Positions 12,627 through 24,893 of a stretch of DNA of 64,000 bases are shown one piece after another. Under the pieces are notes generated by a model. The model saw only the letters and a list, made by a program, of their open reading frames with translations, had not been told where the DNA came from and ran no database searches. The DNA is from Phyto melanocephala (lineage: Eukaryota; Arthropoda; Insecta; Diptera; Rhinophoridae). A program made the position numbers and the translations under genes. The first letter of the stretch is position 1. The number at the start of each line of letters is the position of its first letter. The stretch is from contig OW799233.1 in NCBI GenBank assembly GCA_941918925.1, positions 147,004,223 through 147,068,222 on the forward strand. Reading direction: 5' to 3'.

Positions 12627-14074
12627 TATAACTTCGATATGCTACTAAAATGCTTTTGTAAATGTAGTCTTTCAATGAAAGTGGGCATTAAAGTAGGCGT
12701 GTCAATAAAGTTTCTGCTAATAAATACAACTAAGATATTTCAATATAGTCCTTTATTTTCCCAAAAACTTTGTCAATAGAGAAATTACATGAATTTAAGA
12801 TAAACCGTTATATGGGAGGTAGGCGTTAAAGTGGGCGTGTCACCTAAACTTTTTGGCACAACAATTACATTGACTAGAAGGACATACATAGCAAATTTGA
12901 TCATACCTCATACCTCTAATTTTGGCGGTTTTATGAGCTTTTAAATTTCATTAACGGTAGATGACGTGAAAAGTGGGCGTTATAGTAGGCGTGTCAAAGT
13001 TATTTTTGCGAATGAGTACAATTTGGGTATTTCAATATAGCCCTTTATTATTCGAAAATCTTTATTAATAGAGAAATTTTATGAATTTAAGGTAAAACTT
13101 TATATGGTAGGTGGGCGTAAAAGTGGGCGTGGTACTATAATTTTTTGGCACAGTAATGGCATTGCCTAGGGGGATATACGTAGCAAATTTGTTAATCATA
13201 CTTCGAATTTTGGCGGTTTTATGAGCTTTTAAATTTCATTAACGGTAGATAACGTGAAAAGTGGGCGTTAAAGTAGGCATGTCAAAGTTATTTTTGCGAA
13301 TGAGTACAACTTGGGTGTTTCAATATAGCACTTTGTTATTCCAAAATCTTTATTAATAGAGAAATTATATGAATTTTAGGTAAAACGTTATATGGGAGGT
13401 GGGCGTAAAAGTGGGCGTGGCACATTGATTTTCCGTTAGAACAAAGCATTTGACCAAAAAGCCATGAGTGCAAAATTTCAGAGTCGTACATCCAATTTTG
13501 TTGCTTTTATGACGTTTTTGTTTTTAAATATACCGAAAAATACACTGTGCGGTATAAATTTTCGTACATTTTGAACGATAACTCCTCTCCTAATGCATAG
13601 AATTATATAATTTTCGGGAAAAAATATTGTTTTTACTCAGGAAATATATATGTTCGAAGTTTCATGAGTCTACGTTAATGCGTTTGGACACAATTCCATT
13701 TTATTCGATGTTTGAAGGACACGGTTTTTTCGACCTACTCTTGCTTTTTGAGCTATGACTCTCTTCCTAATATTCCGATTTCGCCCATTTTCAATACCAA
13801 CCAAACCTTGTCTATAAGAAAGATTCTTGCAAAATTTGAGCCCCCTAGCTTTTTCGGTGCGACCTCTATCGTGATTTCAACAGACGGACAGACGGACGGA
13901 CATAGCTAGATCGTCATCAAATCAAACCCAGACTCAGAATATATATACTTTATGGGGTCTAAAATGGATATTTCGATGTGTAACAAACGGAATGAAAAAA
14001 TGAATATACCCCCACCATTTTTTTGATGGTGGGTATAAAAAAATAAATATTCTGAAATATTCTTTTTCCGCAAA

Positions 14075-14548
14075 AAGGCCTAACTATATTATGCTTTTGC
14101 TGGCTTGAGCAAATGTGCGAATGCATAAAATTAAATGTATGCAAATATATTATACTTATGAAACTTTTCGTCAAGTTTCGTCAAGTGTCATTTGCTTAAG
14201 CAAACAGCGAATCTGATCGTACTTTGTTTACGAAATTTGCTTTTCATTTGATTTGTACACACTGTTGCATTATTTAGTACTTTTTATTAATGTCGTCATA
14301 TGTTTTTTAAATTAGTGAAAAAATTTATAAATTTTATAGTTTATGGTACAATATTTTTACACTTTACACATTTTGTGACAATATTGATATATTTAGGAAA
14401 TACAGATATAAAACCGCTTTTGCTATTTGCAACTAATCATAGTAAGTATTTAAGTTTAAAGAGTACAATATATCCACAGACAAGTCTTCAAAAATTTTTG
14501 ACAGTCTTTTCTTTGATTTTATGCAAAAGCATAATATAGTTAGGCCTT
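14075..14548. mobile_element. 474-bp MITE with 26-bp perfect inverted ends
   Basis: Left end 14075-14100 begins AAGGCCTAACTATATTATGC. The exact reverse complement of all 26 bases ends the element at 14523-14548. The interior is non-coding; an 79-codon frame at 14300-14539 runs into the right repeat and is not credible. No clear target-site duplication: the flanks are not identical. The superfamily is therefore open, with hAT or PIF/Harbinger possible. Confidence 0.7.
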
Positions 14549-15396
14549 AACTCTTTCGACTTAGTTTGATTAGTATTTGTTGCCTTTAATTTAAAAAACG
14601 CAATATTCAATATAACGTCCTTAAATGAAATTATTTCCAGTTCTTGACTAATTAACTGGTAAATTATTTATTAACTTTATAAACTCTTTTATTTTATATT
14701 CAAACTTTGAACTTTAAATGCTTTTGAATTTTTATCAGAGTCTTGTAAAATAAATCATTTAACTGAAGTAACTCTTTGTTTTCAGTGGGTTAAAATAAAT
14801 AATAAATTAATCAAATTGATATTTTTTGTACTCTTAAACTAAAATGACACTCTTAACGGTTTCTGTTAAATATTTACAAAAACATACAATTAAAAGCCTT
14901 AAATTATACGTTTTCCTAAAACTTTAAATACAATAAATTTGTAACAATAAAAACAACTAAAACATTTAAGTTTCACAAGCTATAATTATAGTGTATATGT
15001 ATTTGTTTATACACGTAAAGCAAAAAAGATCAAAGGCTCAATTAACCGAACTGGACTGTTTTTGTAAATGCCATCATTTTGCTATTGAAAGAAACGTTCA
15101 AAAACAACAAAAAAAAACAAATTATATATCGTTTTGTATATGAGAAATCATAAGCAAACAAATACGTACTCGTATAACGAACAATTTGAAGAAAAATTAT
15201 AACAGGAAAAAATTTATTGCATGTCGTATACTTTAAAAGAAATCGCTATCAATAACAAATATTTTCAGTTTAATTTTAAACGAAAGAGATAAACTCTTTA
15301 TACATCCATTATTAAGTATGTATGTATTTCGCAGAAAATTTTTTACTTCTAAAAATATTCATATACATTCTTCTAAAGAAAAACAACTTAGAATTG
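14549..15396. other. AT-rich DNA, no gene seen
   Basis: Low-complexity AT-rich sequence with no motif or repeat end recognised. Confidence 0.5.
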
Positions 15397-15925
15397 TATA
15401 TTCTACCAAGCCGAATCTGAAAATACCCTTCACCGTCATGTACATTTAGTATAGTGAACACATCGTAGCTTAGTCTAGATTTAAAATTTTTACATAATTG
15501 TATTCTACTAATCGAGTGCTTGTATATGAAACCTATTTTGATAGGGTTAAGAACAAAAATAAAACGCCATTTTGTTTAAGACACCAAATTGGATTTCAAC
15601 CTTTCATTGTTTACTGTATTCTACTGGTCAAGCCCTTTTATTTGATACTTATATTGCCCGGTTTAAGAGGTCAAAGCTGTATTTACAATATTTGACTCGT
15701 TTATCAGTCATTTTGTTTCAAAAGCAATCATGAATTTCAACTTTCTTATTTACTGGTCAATGATATTCGTTAAATACCAATATTAAGAGGGTTGAAGTGG
15801 AAACATTTTTAAATATTAGATTTAACGCATATAGAATTTATTTAACGCCATCTTTTTTTTTTAGTTTTTTTAATGTGCATTATATTCTGCTAGTCAAACA
15901 CTTTCTGTTATCGCTCCTCTCAGTT
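15397..15925 (-). mobile_element. Helentron-like family B relic, copy B1
   Basis: The right-to-left element ends (plus-strand left side) with a decayed hairpin region (tattctaccaagccgaatct) followed by atacccttcaccgtcatgta. The body repeats, about every 120 bp, a unit of the form 'tattctactggtcaagccct ... ttgatac', at roughly 15500, 15617, 15740 and 15880. The same units occur at 34.1, 35.5, 44.1 and 45.8 kb. The 5' end is not visible. The 65-codon frame here is a repeat by-product. Confidence 0.6.
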
Positions 15926-16410
15926 ATGCTGAAAAATCGATTTTCGTTTGTAAATCGTTAGTTTCCAACCGATTTGTTAGTTTTCTTCAGTTGTAGTTTT
16001 CGGATCTACGGTTTGTATTTTTGAGTCTTTCAAGTGTTCAGAAATAAATTTGCAGCTTTAGTGCTTGATATATTTAAATATAATATATATTATCCAAAAT
16101 TGTGTATGAATAGTAACAATCTTCTCTATTAATTATTCTAGGACTGAAAAATCTAGATTTTTATAGTAAAAATACGGGAAAACAGAAGCAGTCGTGCTTA
16201 TTTTCTCATATCTTACAAAGCTATTTAGTGATTGTGTTAGTTACTTTGATTGATAAGATTGATTGATACCATATGCACATCTGTTCCATATGTGGTGGGT
16301 AGCACAAGTGAATTTAAAATTATATTATTATATGTATTTTAAAATTATATTTTTGAAAGAAGATATTAAACAATGCAAAATGAAATAATTATAAATGAAT
16401 AACATTTTCA
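15926..16410. other. AT-rich DNA, no gene seen
   Basis: Nothing recognised. A 'tgtggtgggtagcac' stretch near 16290 may be a decayed Helentron-like subterminal repeat. Confidence 0.4.
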
Positions 16411-16436
16411 TTTTTTTTGGTGGCGGGTATTAAAAT
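16411..16436 (-). repeat. isolated family A 5' subterminal repeat
   Basis: ttttttttggtggcgggtat matches the 5' subterminal repeat of the family A elements (compare 30450-30469), but the rest of the element is not alignable on either side. A small leftover of a family A copy. Confidence 0.45.
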
Positions 16437-17307
16437 ATATTTTGACAACTCCTACGATCGGCAAAAAAAATAAAATAAATATCGAAACTGCCTTGCAACA
16501 ATATTTGATATTCGGAAATGTACGGCAAACTTTTTATTTGAGATACACCCTGATATACCTCCTCTTTTCCTTGTACATTAACGACTTTAAAACTATTTTA
16601 AAAACTATTCTTAGTTATTATCATATTGTATTTCTGTAAAATAATCTAATCTTTTTGATAGTTAATAGCTAGAACTAGTCGTTAATTTTTATCTGGGAAA
16701 CTTACTCGACTCTTCTAAATTTTATTCAGTATAATTGTTGATTACGTTATAGGTTTGCTTACTTGGGCTGAGTTTGGTTTGTGTTTGTCGCTTTTAAGGC
16801 CTATTCTGGAGATATGCCGATGTTACTACATCTATTTAAGAACAGTCCATGTATTTTGTATACGTGTTTTAAACTTTAGCCTATTTGATTTGATTACATA
16901 CTCTGCTAGACTTTCTGTTATTAAGTTGCCTACTATAAAACCGCTGTACTGTAATTAACATTCCTTTCCTTTTAAACATAATTACTGGGGAAAGCAGTTA
17001 CGGTTTCTTAATTAAAATAAATATCAAATTCAATATTCCGCAGCGCCCATCATAAAAGATTGTTCCGATATCCATTTAATTTGTTAGGCCTAGTTACAGT
17101 AATGCAGACCTATTAATGAGAATGTGTAATGAATTTAATAAATTCTATTAATTTATGGATTTTGTGTTAAACCTGGATGTAATAAAAGGTAAAATTATGT
17201 CGCTAAGTTCATAATTGTTATAAATTTAACCATATAAAATGTAATTTATTATTTTTTCTTTCTTTTAAGTCAATGTTGATATATAACTATTAAATGTAAG
17301 GTTTTTT
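16437..17307. other. AT-rich DNA, no gene seen
   Basis: Short chance frames only (65-67 codons). No motif or repeat recognised. Confidence 0.5.
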
Positions 17308-18116
17308 TCATTATTATAAATATATAAAAATCAATGTGTGTTTGTATGTTTGTATGTTTGTATGTTTGTTTGTGCTTTATAGACGGTTAAACGGCTGGAC
17401 CGATTTCCTTGAAATTTTCACAGAATCTTCCTGTATGTCTGGAAGGAACTATAGGCTATACTTTGGTTTGAAATTGTAAGTGGGCGGGGTGCCACGCCCT
17501 ATTAAAGAATAAGTATTAAATATTATATATCATTAAAGTTAATGCAGCTAGAGTCTTCAAACTAAGTACAGTAAACTTTGATATCCACACAAATATTTGG
17601 GTAAAAAATGGGCGGACTTGAAATAGTAGGCATGGCCACATGAATTAAATACTAAAATTCGTATATTTGGAAAACGATATCGATTATAGTAGTAAAATTT
17701 TTCAAGAGCAACTTTGACACCCAAATGAACATTTAGGCAAGAAATGGGTGCATTATCAATAGTGGGCGTGGCACCTACCATATGAATTATATACTAAAAT
17801 TCGTATATTTGGACAACGATATCGATTAGGGTAGTAAAATTTTGCAAAAGCAACTTTGATATTCAAATAAACATTTACGGAAAAAATGGGTACATTACCA
17901 ATAGTGGGCGTGGCACCAACATATGAATTAAATACTAAAATTCGTATATTTGCAAAACGATATGAATTAGAGTAGTAAAATTTTGCAAAAGCAACTTTGA
18001 TATTCGAATAAATATTTATGGAAAAAATGGGTGCATTAACAATAGTGGGCGTGGCACCTGCCATATAAATTAAATACTAATATTTGGGTTGGCGAAGCAC
18101 ACCGGGTATTAGCTAG
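17308..18116 (+). mobile_element. non-autonomous Helitron with 141-bp tandem repeats
   Basis: The 5' part has the usual insect Helitron opening: TC followed by atataaaaatcaatgtgtg, a tttgtatg repeat (17340-17374), then ctttatagacggttaaacgg and ctggaccgatttccttgaaa. The 3' end is accgggtattagCTAG at 18116, followed by T, as expected for insertion between A and T. An imperfect hairpin (ggttggc/cacacc) precedes it. Between lie three and a part units of 141-142 bp starting at 17641, 17783, 17924 and 18065, each with 'atactaaaattcgtatattt' and gtgggcgtggcacc. There is no Rep/helicase coding; two antisense frames (74 and 102 codons) are products of the repeat. The exact 5' base is uncertain. Confidence 0.75.
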
Positions 18117-18479
18117 TTATAAATAAAAGTGTTTGTTTGATCACATATTGTTAGTAATTTTTTCTATGTATCGCTAAATAACAATCATCAATGCTTTGGG
18201 CTCAGGCCACATATTCTCATTAATGTTGTACATGAATTGTAAGTATCTAATACTTATTAAAAAAAATTTTTTTTTAAATCGGAATTCAATTTTAAAGTTA
18301 GAAGTTAAAAGATTTTAGTATAACTAAATTATAGTATTGTATATTTTTCTTTTTTTCGTAATATATTAATATTCTACGTTATCAATGTAAAAATCAAATA
18401 TTATTTCTGTGGTAATAAGGAAAAACTGCTTATGACTTTTTTTTATATTGTCTCACAAAAGTACTTATAATTTTTTAAT
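18117..18479. other. AT-rich DNA, no gene seen
   Basis: Nothing recognised. Confidence 0.5.
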
Positions 18480-18790
18480 TGCTTTTTAAAACTTGATTCT
18501 CTTTAAACCTAAGACTATTATATATCATATTCATTTTGTTATATTAAGCTAAATTATAAGTTCAAATAAATTAATATTACAAATGATATTGTTCCTTGAA
18601 AAAATATAGGAAAAAAATAATTACGCGATAACTTTCGGTACAGTTATCCAAAATAGTTGATAATTTGCTTGAGGGTATTTTTGAATGTGATTATCTCAAT
18701 TATAGCTTATGTCTACTTAAGCAGTTTTTCCTTTTGAACACAGGTTTATTGCCACTAAGGTCGTACTATTAAATAAATTTAAATTATTTA
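18480..18790 (+). repeat. unclassified dispersed repeat, copy 1
   Basis: Alignable by eye with 63020-63340 in the same orientation. Shared blocks in order: aagactattat; taaattataagtt; atattgtt...ctgaaaa/ttgaaaa...atatagg; gataact/gtaactt; gcttgag; gtgattatct; agcttatg; and ttttcctttt. Divergence is high, roughly one third of positions. No ends, hairpin or coding segment identify it. It could be part of a TE or an old segmental copy. Confidence 0.55.
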
Positions 18791-21700
18791 CTCTGAAGCT
18801 GCTAGGTAACCATGAATTTTGGCCGACTTAAAAGATTAAAAGGATTATTGCTGAGATACAACTGAAATATTTTAAAAAGTAGTTGAAAATTGTACTTCCA
18901 GAATGAATTACACCATATTCAGTAGTACACCTCACATAAACCAATTTGTCCTTCATCAAATTTCTTGGTTATTATTTATATGTTTTATTGCTTCTAAACT
19001 AATTTTTATTAGTTTAATCCAATGTCTGCATTTTCCATTAATGAGTTCTTTGAAATTAAACCAATATAGCGAACAAAATCGGGACTTATTAGTGAAAGAA
19101 AAATTAAAAACAAACAACTGCTCTATTCACAACGTGCGCCAAGTCTTCTAAAATAATAAAATAAAAAAATATGACTGTTGTAAACTTCTTTTCATAACTA
19201 ATGTAATGTTCACACACGCGTCTTAGTTGTCAATTTATAATATTCTCGCAATTAAAGGACTTTATTGAGCTCAATTTACCATACTAAAAATGACCTTTAA
19301 ATTGAGCAATATGTACTTTTTTGTTTCACTGATTGTCCAAAACTCGAAATACAACTCTTGAGAAGTATGTTCAGTGAGAAGAAAATTCTATAGATGCCAT
19401 TTTTAATGTCAAAGAAATAAATATACAAAAAACAAAAATTAAGAAAATGGAAAATATTTGACGAAAATTAAAAAAAAAAAATTTTAATTAAGTCAAATAC
19501 ATACATATACATACGTATATTAATAAATATAATTGTAAATATATTTTATGAACAGGAAAAAACTGAAGGGAAGGCTTTATTTGATTTGGTATAAATACGT
19601 TGTAATTTCACAGCTATCAAATGCTAATGGAGTAAGATAAATTCAGTATGTGTGAGCACTTATTTTAATTGCTCAATCAACACTAAATTGAAACAATTAA
19701 AACTATATGTCTGAACAGGGTATAAGTATGATATATCAAATTGAAGTCGTCGGTTTTGTTAAATTTTTGATAACAGATCTTTTTAACGGATATTAAAGGC
19801 AGCGGGTCTTTAATATTACAAACGGTTCGGCTTAGCAGACCCTTAGCCGATCGCCGTAGGAGACATATTATGCACAATAGTATTTATGTACAACAGATTA
19901 TTCTTAAAACAAAACGAAAAGTTTTTAAACTATTGTGAAATTGCTGTATATGACATGTTAGCACACCTTGTTAAAACAGTAAATATTTCTCTTAAAAGAA
20001 CAATAAATTTATATTGCGCGTGAATTCGAAGTAACTCCTTATAACTGAATTAAGGAAAATGCTAATACAAAGCAAATAGAACAAATAAAATAAATAATTT
20101 TTAAAATTTTCAAGAAAAAAACATTTAATCTAATATAAAATTGCTGGTTCGAAAAGCAAAATAATTCATTTCAACAGACAAATATAAATTTTAAATATTT
20201 TGTTATTGTTATTTAAAAGGAAAATGCTGCTCATAAAATGTGAAGCTGCTTAAATCTTAATTAAAAAAATATAACGAGACACTTGAATCTGACAATAATT
20301 TGCGTAAAAAGGTATTAGAAAAAACTTTTTGGGTATGCGGCATAAGCAGTCAAAAGAACAAGAAGCAAGTAAAACAGTTACGACATTTTGTCAAAAATTT
20401 ACAACGCAAAAATATACGTAAGTATCAGGCATTTTACGATTCTCATAAAAATATGGTTAAATCTCACTGTTTACTCGTAAAATATGTATGTATGTATATG
20501 TTTATTTACACCCTCAGCAGATGTATAGGCTGAGAAGCATAACAACATTTTTAAGAGCTGCAAGCAAAGTCAAGTAGCTTCTGAAAATCATAGAAATCAC
20601 AAAATAGCAGAAATTCCTGCATATCCGTTTTGAGTATAGCAAAAATATGTATCTGGCAGATATTTCTTTGTATATCCATCCACCCAATTGTAGCCCACTC
20701 ATTGTCTATGCATGACAAATAAAAAGTTAAAATGTAAAACAATAAATTGTTTTGAAGTTACCAGAAAAAATAAATACATAAATAAATAAATAAAAAAGCA
20801 TCCTAGTACGTACAAGCTGAAATAAGAAAGGTGCAATATACAACAAAGATAGGAAAAACCAATTTTAAGAAGACATTCATATTTTCACATAAAAAGTAAA
20901 ATAATGCAATTATAAATAATAGAGAGTGTTATAATATCAACAACAATTCAATCTATAAATTAGTTTTTTTTTTCTATTCAATTTTCAAGCAGTGTTGCTA
21001 GCTAAGCAATTCTCATAAAGAAAGTGGAATGAAGTAAGCCGTGTGTGAGATTAAGTTGACTTTGTGGTCATCAGTACACTGCAACTTATAGGCGATAGAT
21101 CTTCGACTTCATCAAGTCGAACGTTATCATATAAGGATTGTACTCAAACACTAATTATAAAGAAAACAAAAATATCCTGCTTAGTTTTTTAACTTTCCAT
21201 GGTGCATTGTCAGTAATAATAACTGAATAATATTTTTAAAATGTAACCAAAACATCATGACCATCGTGAACTACTAACATAAACCGACTCTATTACTTTG
21301 TTTTTCCTAATTTTTTTATTTCTTTGTTGAAGTTGTTTTCATACACAGCTAAAAGCACTAATGACCATTTTTTAGAAGGCGGCCGCAAAACAATTTTTTG
21401 TGGATATCGATTTTAAAATTATGTGACTCATCAAGTAAATACTAGTTATCCTCGGTAGCCAAAACATTACTCTTTTTCAACTTTATATGTATGTATATCG
21501 TAATGAAATGGTTTAGTATTTTAGCTTTCCAAGTATTTTGCCATATTTAAAAATTTCTTAGTAAATTTTTGTTTTTAAATGACTTATTCTGAACTTTATT
21601 ACCGTTACTAAAATTTTAACAATTCTGACCTAGTTGTTAATTCTTATATAAAAATGTTTATATATTCACTGTTATTTTATTTTTGCTACATTTTAAATTT

Positions 21701-22199
21701 TAATCAAAAATTCAGAACAATGGAATATCCTTGCAAGTAAAATATATTGTACTATTCTATTTTCAAGCATGAATTTAAGTTCATTCTTTGCTATACTTAA
21801 TATTTTAGAGTCTAATTGTCTTACCTTTGTTTTAACTTGTGGTCCTGAAGTTTAAACATGATGATAAACGTTATTTGGTTTTAAAGACATAAGTATATTA
21901 ATATATGACATTCTTCTTCACATTCTTCTAGTAACTTTTAAAATTGTTGAAATACCAAGGAGAATCCCATCTCCGAGTGTCCTATGTGATGTAATTAAAG
22001 TTCTGCCATCAACAAGAACACGATTTCTTTAAATCTTTAAATAGGCGGCTTGATGTATTAGTTGTTTTGATGGCCGCATCAACCGAAGCGTTTTTTTAAT
22101 TTTTGTGATATTTGCTACACATTTTAGCTCTTGGATCCAACTTCTGATGAAACAAGCAATAGTGATCATTTTAGTTTCTTGATTTGAATCTCTGGCATG
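18791..22199. other. AT-rich DNA, no gene seen
   Basis: Weak features only: a 9-bp inverted pair GCTCAATTT/AAATTGAGC near 19268-19307, and a frame at 20300-20533 with a basic, coiled-coil-like stretch (KKQVKQLRHFVKNLQRKNIR) that might be a transposase scrap but cannot be assigned. Confidence 0.4.
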
Positions 22200-22765
22200 A
22201 ATATTTTCTTTGGCGGCTTCTACTCAACTATATTCTTGAAATATCTTTGGAAGAGACTCAATTTGTGGAGTTATTTCTTGAAATACATTATTTTGCGGTG
22301 TGGAAACTGATGCAACGTGAGCAGTACGGGCCATATCAATAATTTTATCAGCTTGCTGGGCTAGTTTGTCTTGTTGTTCACAAATAGCGAGAATTACTCT
22401 CATATTCTTTGGAACTTGTTCCGCTACCTAAGTTTTGCAGAGTTCTTAAAACATTAGATAGGTTATGATCACTAATGATATGTCCACTGAGTAATGTGAA
22501 AATTTTTTTTTCATCGGCTTCACTGAACAGATTTACGATCCTAATTTTTAAGGTCTCTATTATTATCTATCTATTTTCAGCAGGGAATGTTCCAAGAATA
22601 TCACTCACCAAGTCTGATGTGCTGGCGTCAGAACTTGCAACTAAGTATCGAACTTTAGTTTCATCTGATGGGATTCTTGCAATTGAAAAAATTATTTACT
22701 TATTTATTATTTTTAGGCCAAAACGGAGGAAATTTCTGCTTGATGTTGCAGATATTTTTTGAGGT
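22200..22765 (-). pseudogene. Ty3/gypsy-like retrotransposon gag relic
   Basis: Minus-strand fragments follow the order of the common insect gag: a 'KFPPFW' start near 22740; IPSDETKVRYLVASSDASTS; LVSDILGTFP; LKIRIVNLFSEADEKKIFTL with LLSGH; an LRTLQNL stretch; then VPKNMRVILAICEQQDKLAQ followed by QADKIIDMARTA. Frame changes occur near 22440 and 22590, and a stop ends the last stretch. No protease, reverse transcriptase or LTR is recognisable nearby. Gag would form the particle that packages element RNA; this copy is dead. A second gag relic of the same type lies at 56700-57310. Confidence 0.65.
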
Positions 22766-23172
22766 ATATATGTATGAGTTACGGTCGCTCCCTTGTGTTG
22801 CTTTTAGTGGTTTGTTAGTAAGAGACATCGTAAAGGTGCTTTGTCGGGGTCACCAATTTTTGTATTATCTATTAATCATATTATACGATTTTAATAAGAT
22901 ATACAATTTTAACGTAATTGACATTTAATTTAAAAACATAAATTAAAAAAACCAGGATAACAAGATTAAAATTTAATATTTGTACAAATTAAAACAAGTA
23001 TTTTTGTGATCAAGAAGTTCATAAAATCAAAATATAAACAAACGCTTGTCTAAAATGAATTTCGTTTTAAAAAAATACTTTTATCGTCTTTTGAAATGTT
23101 TTGTTTTAATCTTGTTTAAAATAAAAATATATAAGCGGAAATCACCCTTCGTTGCAAAGATGATGCAAATGT
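22766..23172. other. AT-rich DNA, no gene seen
   Basis: Chance frames only, up to 86 codons and overlapping the gag relic on the other strand. Confidence 0.45.
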
Positions 23173-23226
23173 TGCAGTTCTTGCAAGTCTTTTATATATT
23201 CTATTGCAAACGTCGCTTTAAAAAAT

Positions 23227-23278
23227 TTGGTAGCATTTCTGCAATTAGTGCAAATATGCACTAATTTTTTGCTACCAA
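23227..23278. repeat. two-tier hairpin
   Basis: The outer stem TTGGTAGCA/TGCTACCAA (9 bp, perfect) encloses an inner stem AATTAGTGCA/TGCACTAATT (10 bp, perfect) with an AATA loop; 7 and 3 unpaired bases lie between the stems. It is too short and too asymmetric to call a microRNA precursor. Confidence 0.6.
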
Positions 23279-23434
23279 GCGTGAGTGCATTTTTCATGTG
23301 TGTTGCAAACTTATGGCAACGAGCTGATATTTTAGGTATTTAAGAAACAACAAATCTTTTTTTAAATCAATAAGTAAGGTTCTGTGTTTTAATATTTTCC
23401 GAAAAGAAAATTAATTAATTTTAAATAAATTGCA

Positions 23435-23611
23435 ATGCCTAACTCAACGGAAAAATATAATATCACAATTTTTTTGGTAAAAAATGCCATGTATGAAATT
23501 GAATTTGTGGAGATTTTAAGTCCTGAGAGTAAAAAAATTGTGTATCTGTTGGGCAAATTTGTGCGACATTACTTTGCACTGGTTTTTAGTTGTGCATATT
23601 TGCTCAAGTGA
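23435..23611 (+). CDS. 58-codon open frame, unknown
   Basis: Starts MPNSTEKYNITIFLVKNAMY and ends in a hydrophobic tail (HYFALVFSCAYLLK) before TGA. It sits in the middle of the candidate inverted-repeat element, so it may be a leftover of that element's protein. No family recognised; may be chance. Confidence 0.2.
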   Translation: MPNSTEKYNITIFLVKNAMYEIEFVEILSPESKKIVYLLGKFVRHYFALVFSCAYLLK

Positions 23612-24017
23612 TGCAAATTGCAATTTAATAGAATTTGTTTTTGTAGTCGTGCACAAGTTAAATTGTTTGCTAGACTTGCACGGTCTGCACGACTTGTATT
23701 ACAGATTATAATACTTGTAAATTATTGGCAGTCCTTAGGTAAATGATATTTACCAAGCCACTGAAGCTAGTAAAAATTGTTACAAATGAATTAAAATATT
23801 TGACATTTTAAAGAAAAAAATATTTACTGTATAAAATATGGTCATACCACGTAATAGACTTATTAGATTCATGTTACGTGTAAGCATTGCATTAAATTAT
23901 ATTTTAATTTATTTCTTTATTAATTTCTATAACATCTAATTGTTATAAGGATCTGATTTTTAATATGCAACCATTGCAATTTGAAACCATTTTCCTAAAC
24001 TGTCTATAATAGCGAAA

Positions 24018-24783
24018 TATGTAATATCGAGGCTTAGTTACCATTCGCTAAAAATTTACTGTTGTCAAAAAAGTTTATATATCAGAAAGACATCAAAAAT
24101 GGAATAACTTCTTTATATTAAAATGTGTGATACTTTCTTTGTGTAAGTTCAATTTGTTATTAATTCTTTTCTTAAAACTACAATACTATAACCTAAAGAA
24201 TTTCTACAATTACGGGATACTACTTACCCTTTTATACAACAATGTTGTATGGATCAATGAACAACAATGTTTACGGAACATTATGAGTATGACTTGGTAG
24301 CAAGAGGTACTTAGAAAATAATATTAGCTTTCTCTGGGCATGGCGCTTCCTAAAATTGATAGAAAATACAAAGTCTGCATACAAATTTAAAATACTTTTA
24401 GTGGATTTTTCCATATAAAGAGGTGGTCGGCAATTTCTGCTAATGCATTTAACATAGATTTTGCAATCTAGAGTCCATATTATGTTCATATAGAAAACTT
24501 ATAAACTATAGAAAAATTTATCGCGTTTTATGCGATATCAGCATTACAAGCTATAACTCTCTTGCTAATAGACTAATTTATACAATTTTTAATATGAAAG
24601 ACTGTCAAAATAAAGTCCTCCTTTTTCTGTTACCGTGCTTTCAATAGATGGACATAAGAAGAAAGGACATAGGTAATCTAACTAGAACTCAGAAAATATA
24701 TTCTTTATGGGGCCTTAAAATAAATATCTAATTTGTTGCAAACAGAATGACTCAACACCATTTTTTGTTTGCTGGTGGGTATA
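24018..24783 (-). mobile_element. Helentron-like family A relic, copy 3
   Basis: Strongly decayed copy. The 5' end is seen as caccattttttgtttgctgg with TGGGTATA to 24783. Inside are tatggggccttaaaataaat (equivalent to tatggggtctaaaatggata) and aaaatgtgtgatactttctt near 24120. The minisatellite part and hairpin end are lost. The spot where copies 2 and 4 hold a mariner (about 24141) is unoccupied here. Confidence 0.6.
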
Positions 24784-24893
24784 CAAATTGTGAATCTACG
24801 AAAAAAAGACATCATAGTAAAGCATATATGTCTTTGATTGACTACCATTCTATAATAGCCACGCGCTATATTTATGTTAAACTACTTCTTTAA

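Larger units (their letters stand above)
11865..14037 (-). mobile_element. Helentron-like non-autonomous element, family A copy 2
   Basis: Both ends are well preserved: ccaccatttttttgatggtgggtata-type 5' subterminal repeat near 14010-14037, and a perfect 3' hairpin ATTCGGC-TGT-GCCGAAT at 11881-11897 followed outward by the ATAGTGCTCTTACTTG end. The core has about three units of a ~288-bp tandem repeat (gtgggcgtta starts near 12677, 12968 and 13256), plus a block with gacagacggacggacatagc (13883-13908) and atatatactttatggggtc. It carries a 619-bp deleted mariner at 12008-12626. The open frames of 65-79 codons inside it are by-products of the repeat. Confidence 0.8.
23173..23689. repeat. candidate inverted-repeat element with internal hairpin
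   Basis: TGCAGTTCTTGCAAGTCT at 23173-23190 is matched in inverted orientation at 23672-23689 at 15 of 18 positions. TGCAA/TTGCA words are unusually frequent on both sides. A strong hairpin lies inside at 23227-23278 and a 58-codon frame at 23435-23611. The pattern suggests a small DNA transposon with many subterminal enzyme-binding words, but no target-site duplication was found. Confidence 0.4.

Noticed and set aside
17557..18064. 74- and 102-codon antisense frames
   Set aside because: They repeat every 141 bp with the Helitron minisatellite, so they are by-products of the tandem repeat.
19200..19660. Possible MITE with tgttcacacacgc and inverted tgctcacacatac
   Set aside because: Only about 10 of 13 positions match and no duplication; not better than chance in this composition.
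20300..20533. Basic coiled-coil-like frame reminiscent of THAP/P-element linkers
   Set aside because: Only a short Lys/Arg/Leu stretch is suggestive; no zinc-binding or catalytic motif supports it.
23227..23278. microRNA precursor
   Set aside because: The two stems are separated by unequal unpaired stretches, and no 22-nt uniform duplex can be drawn.
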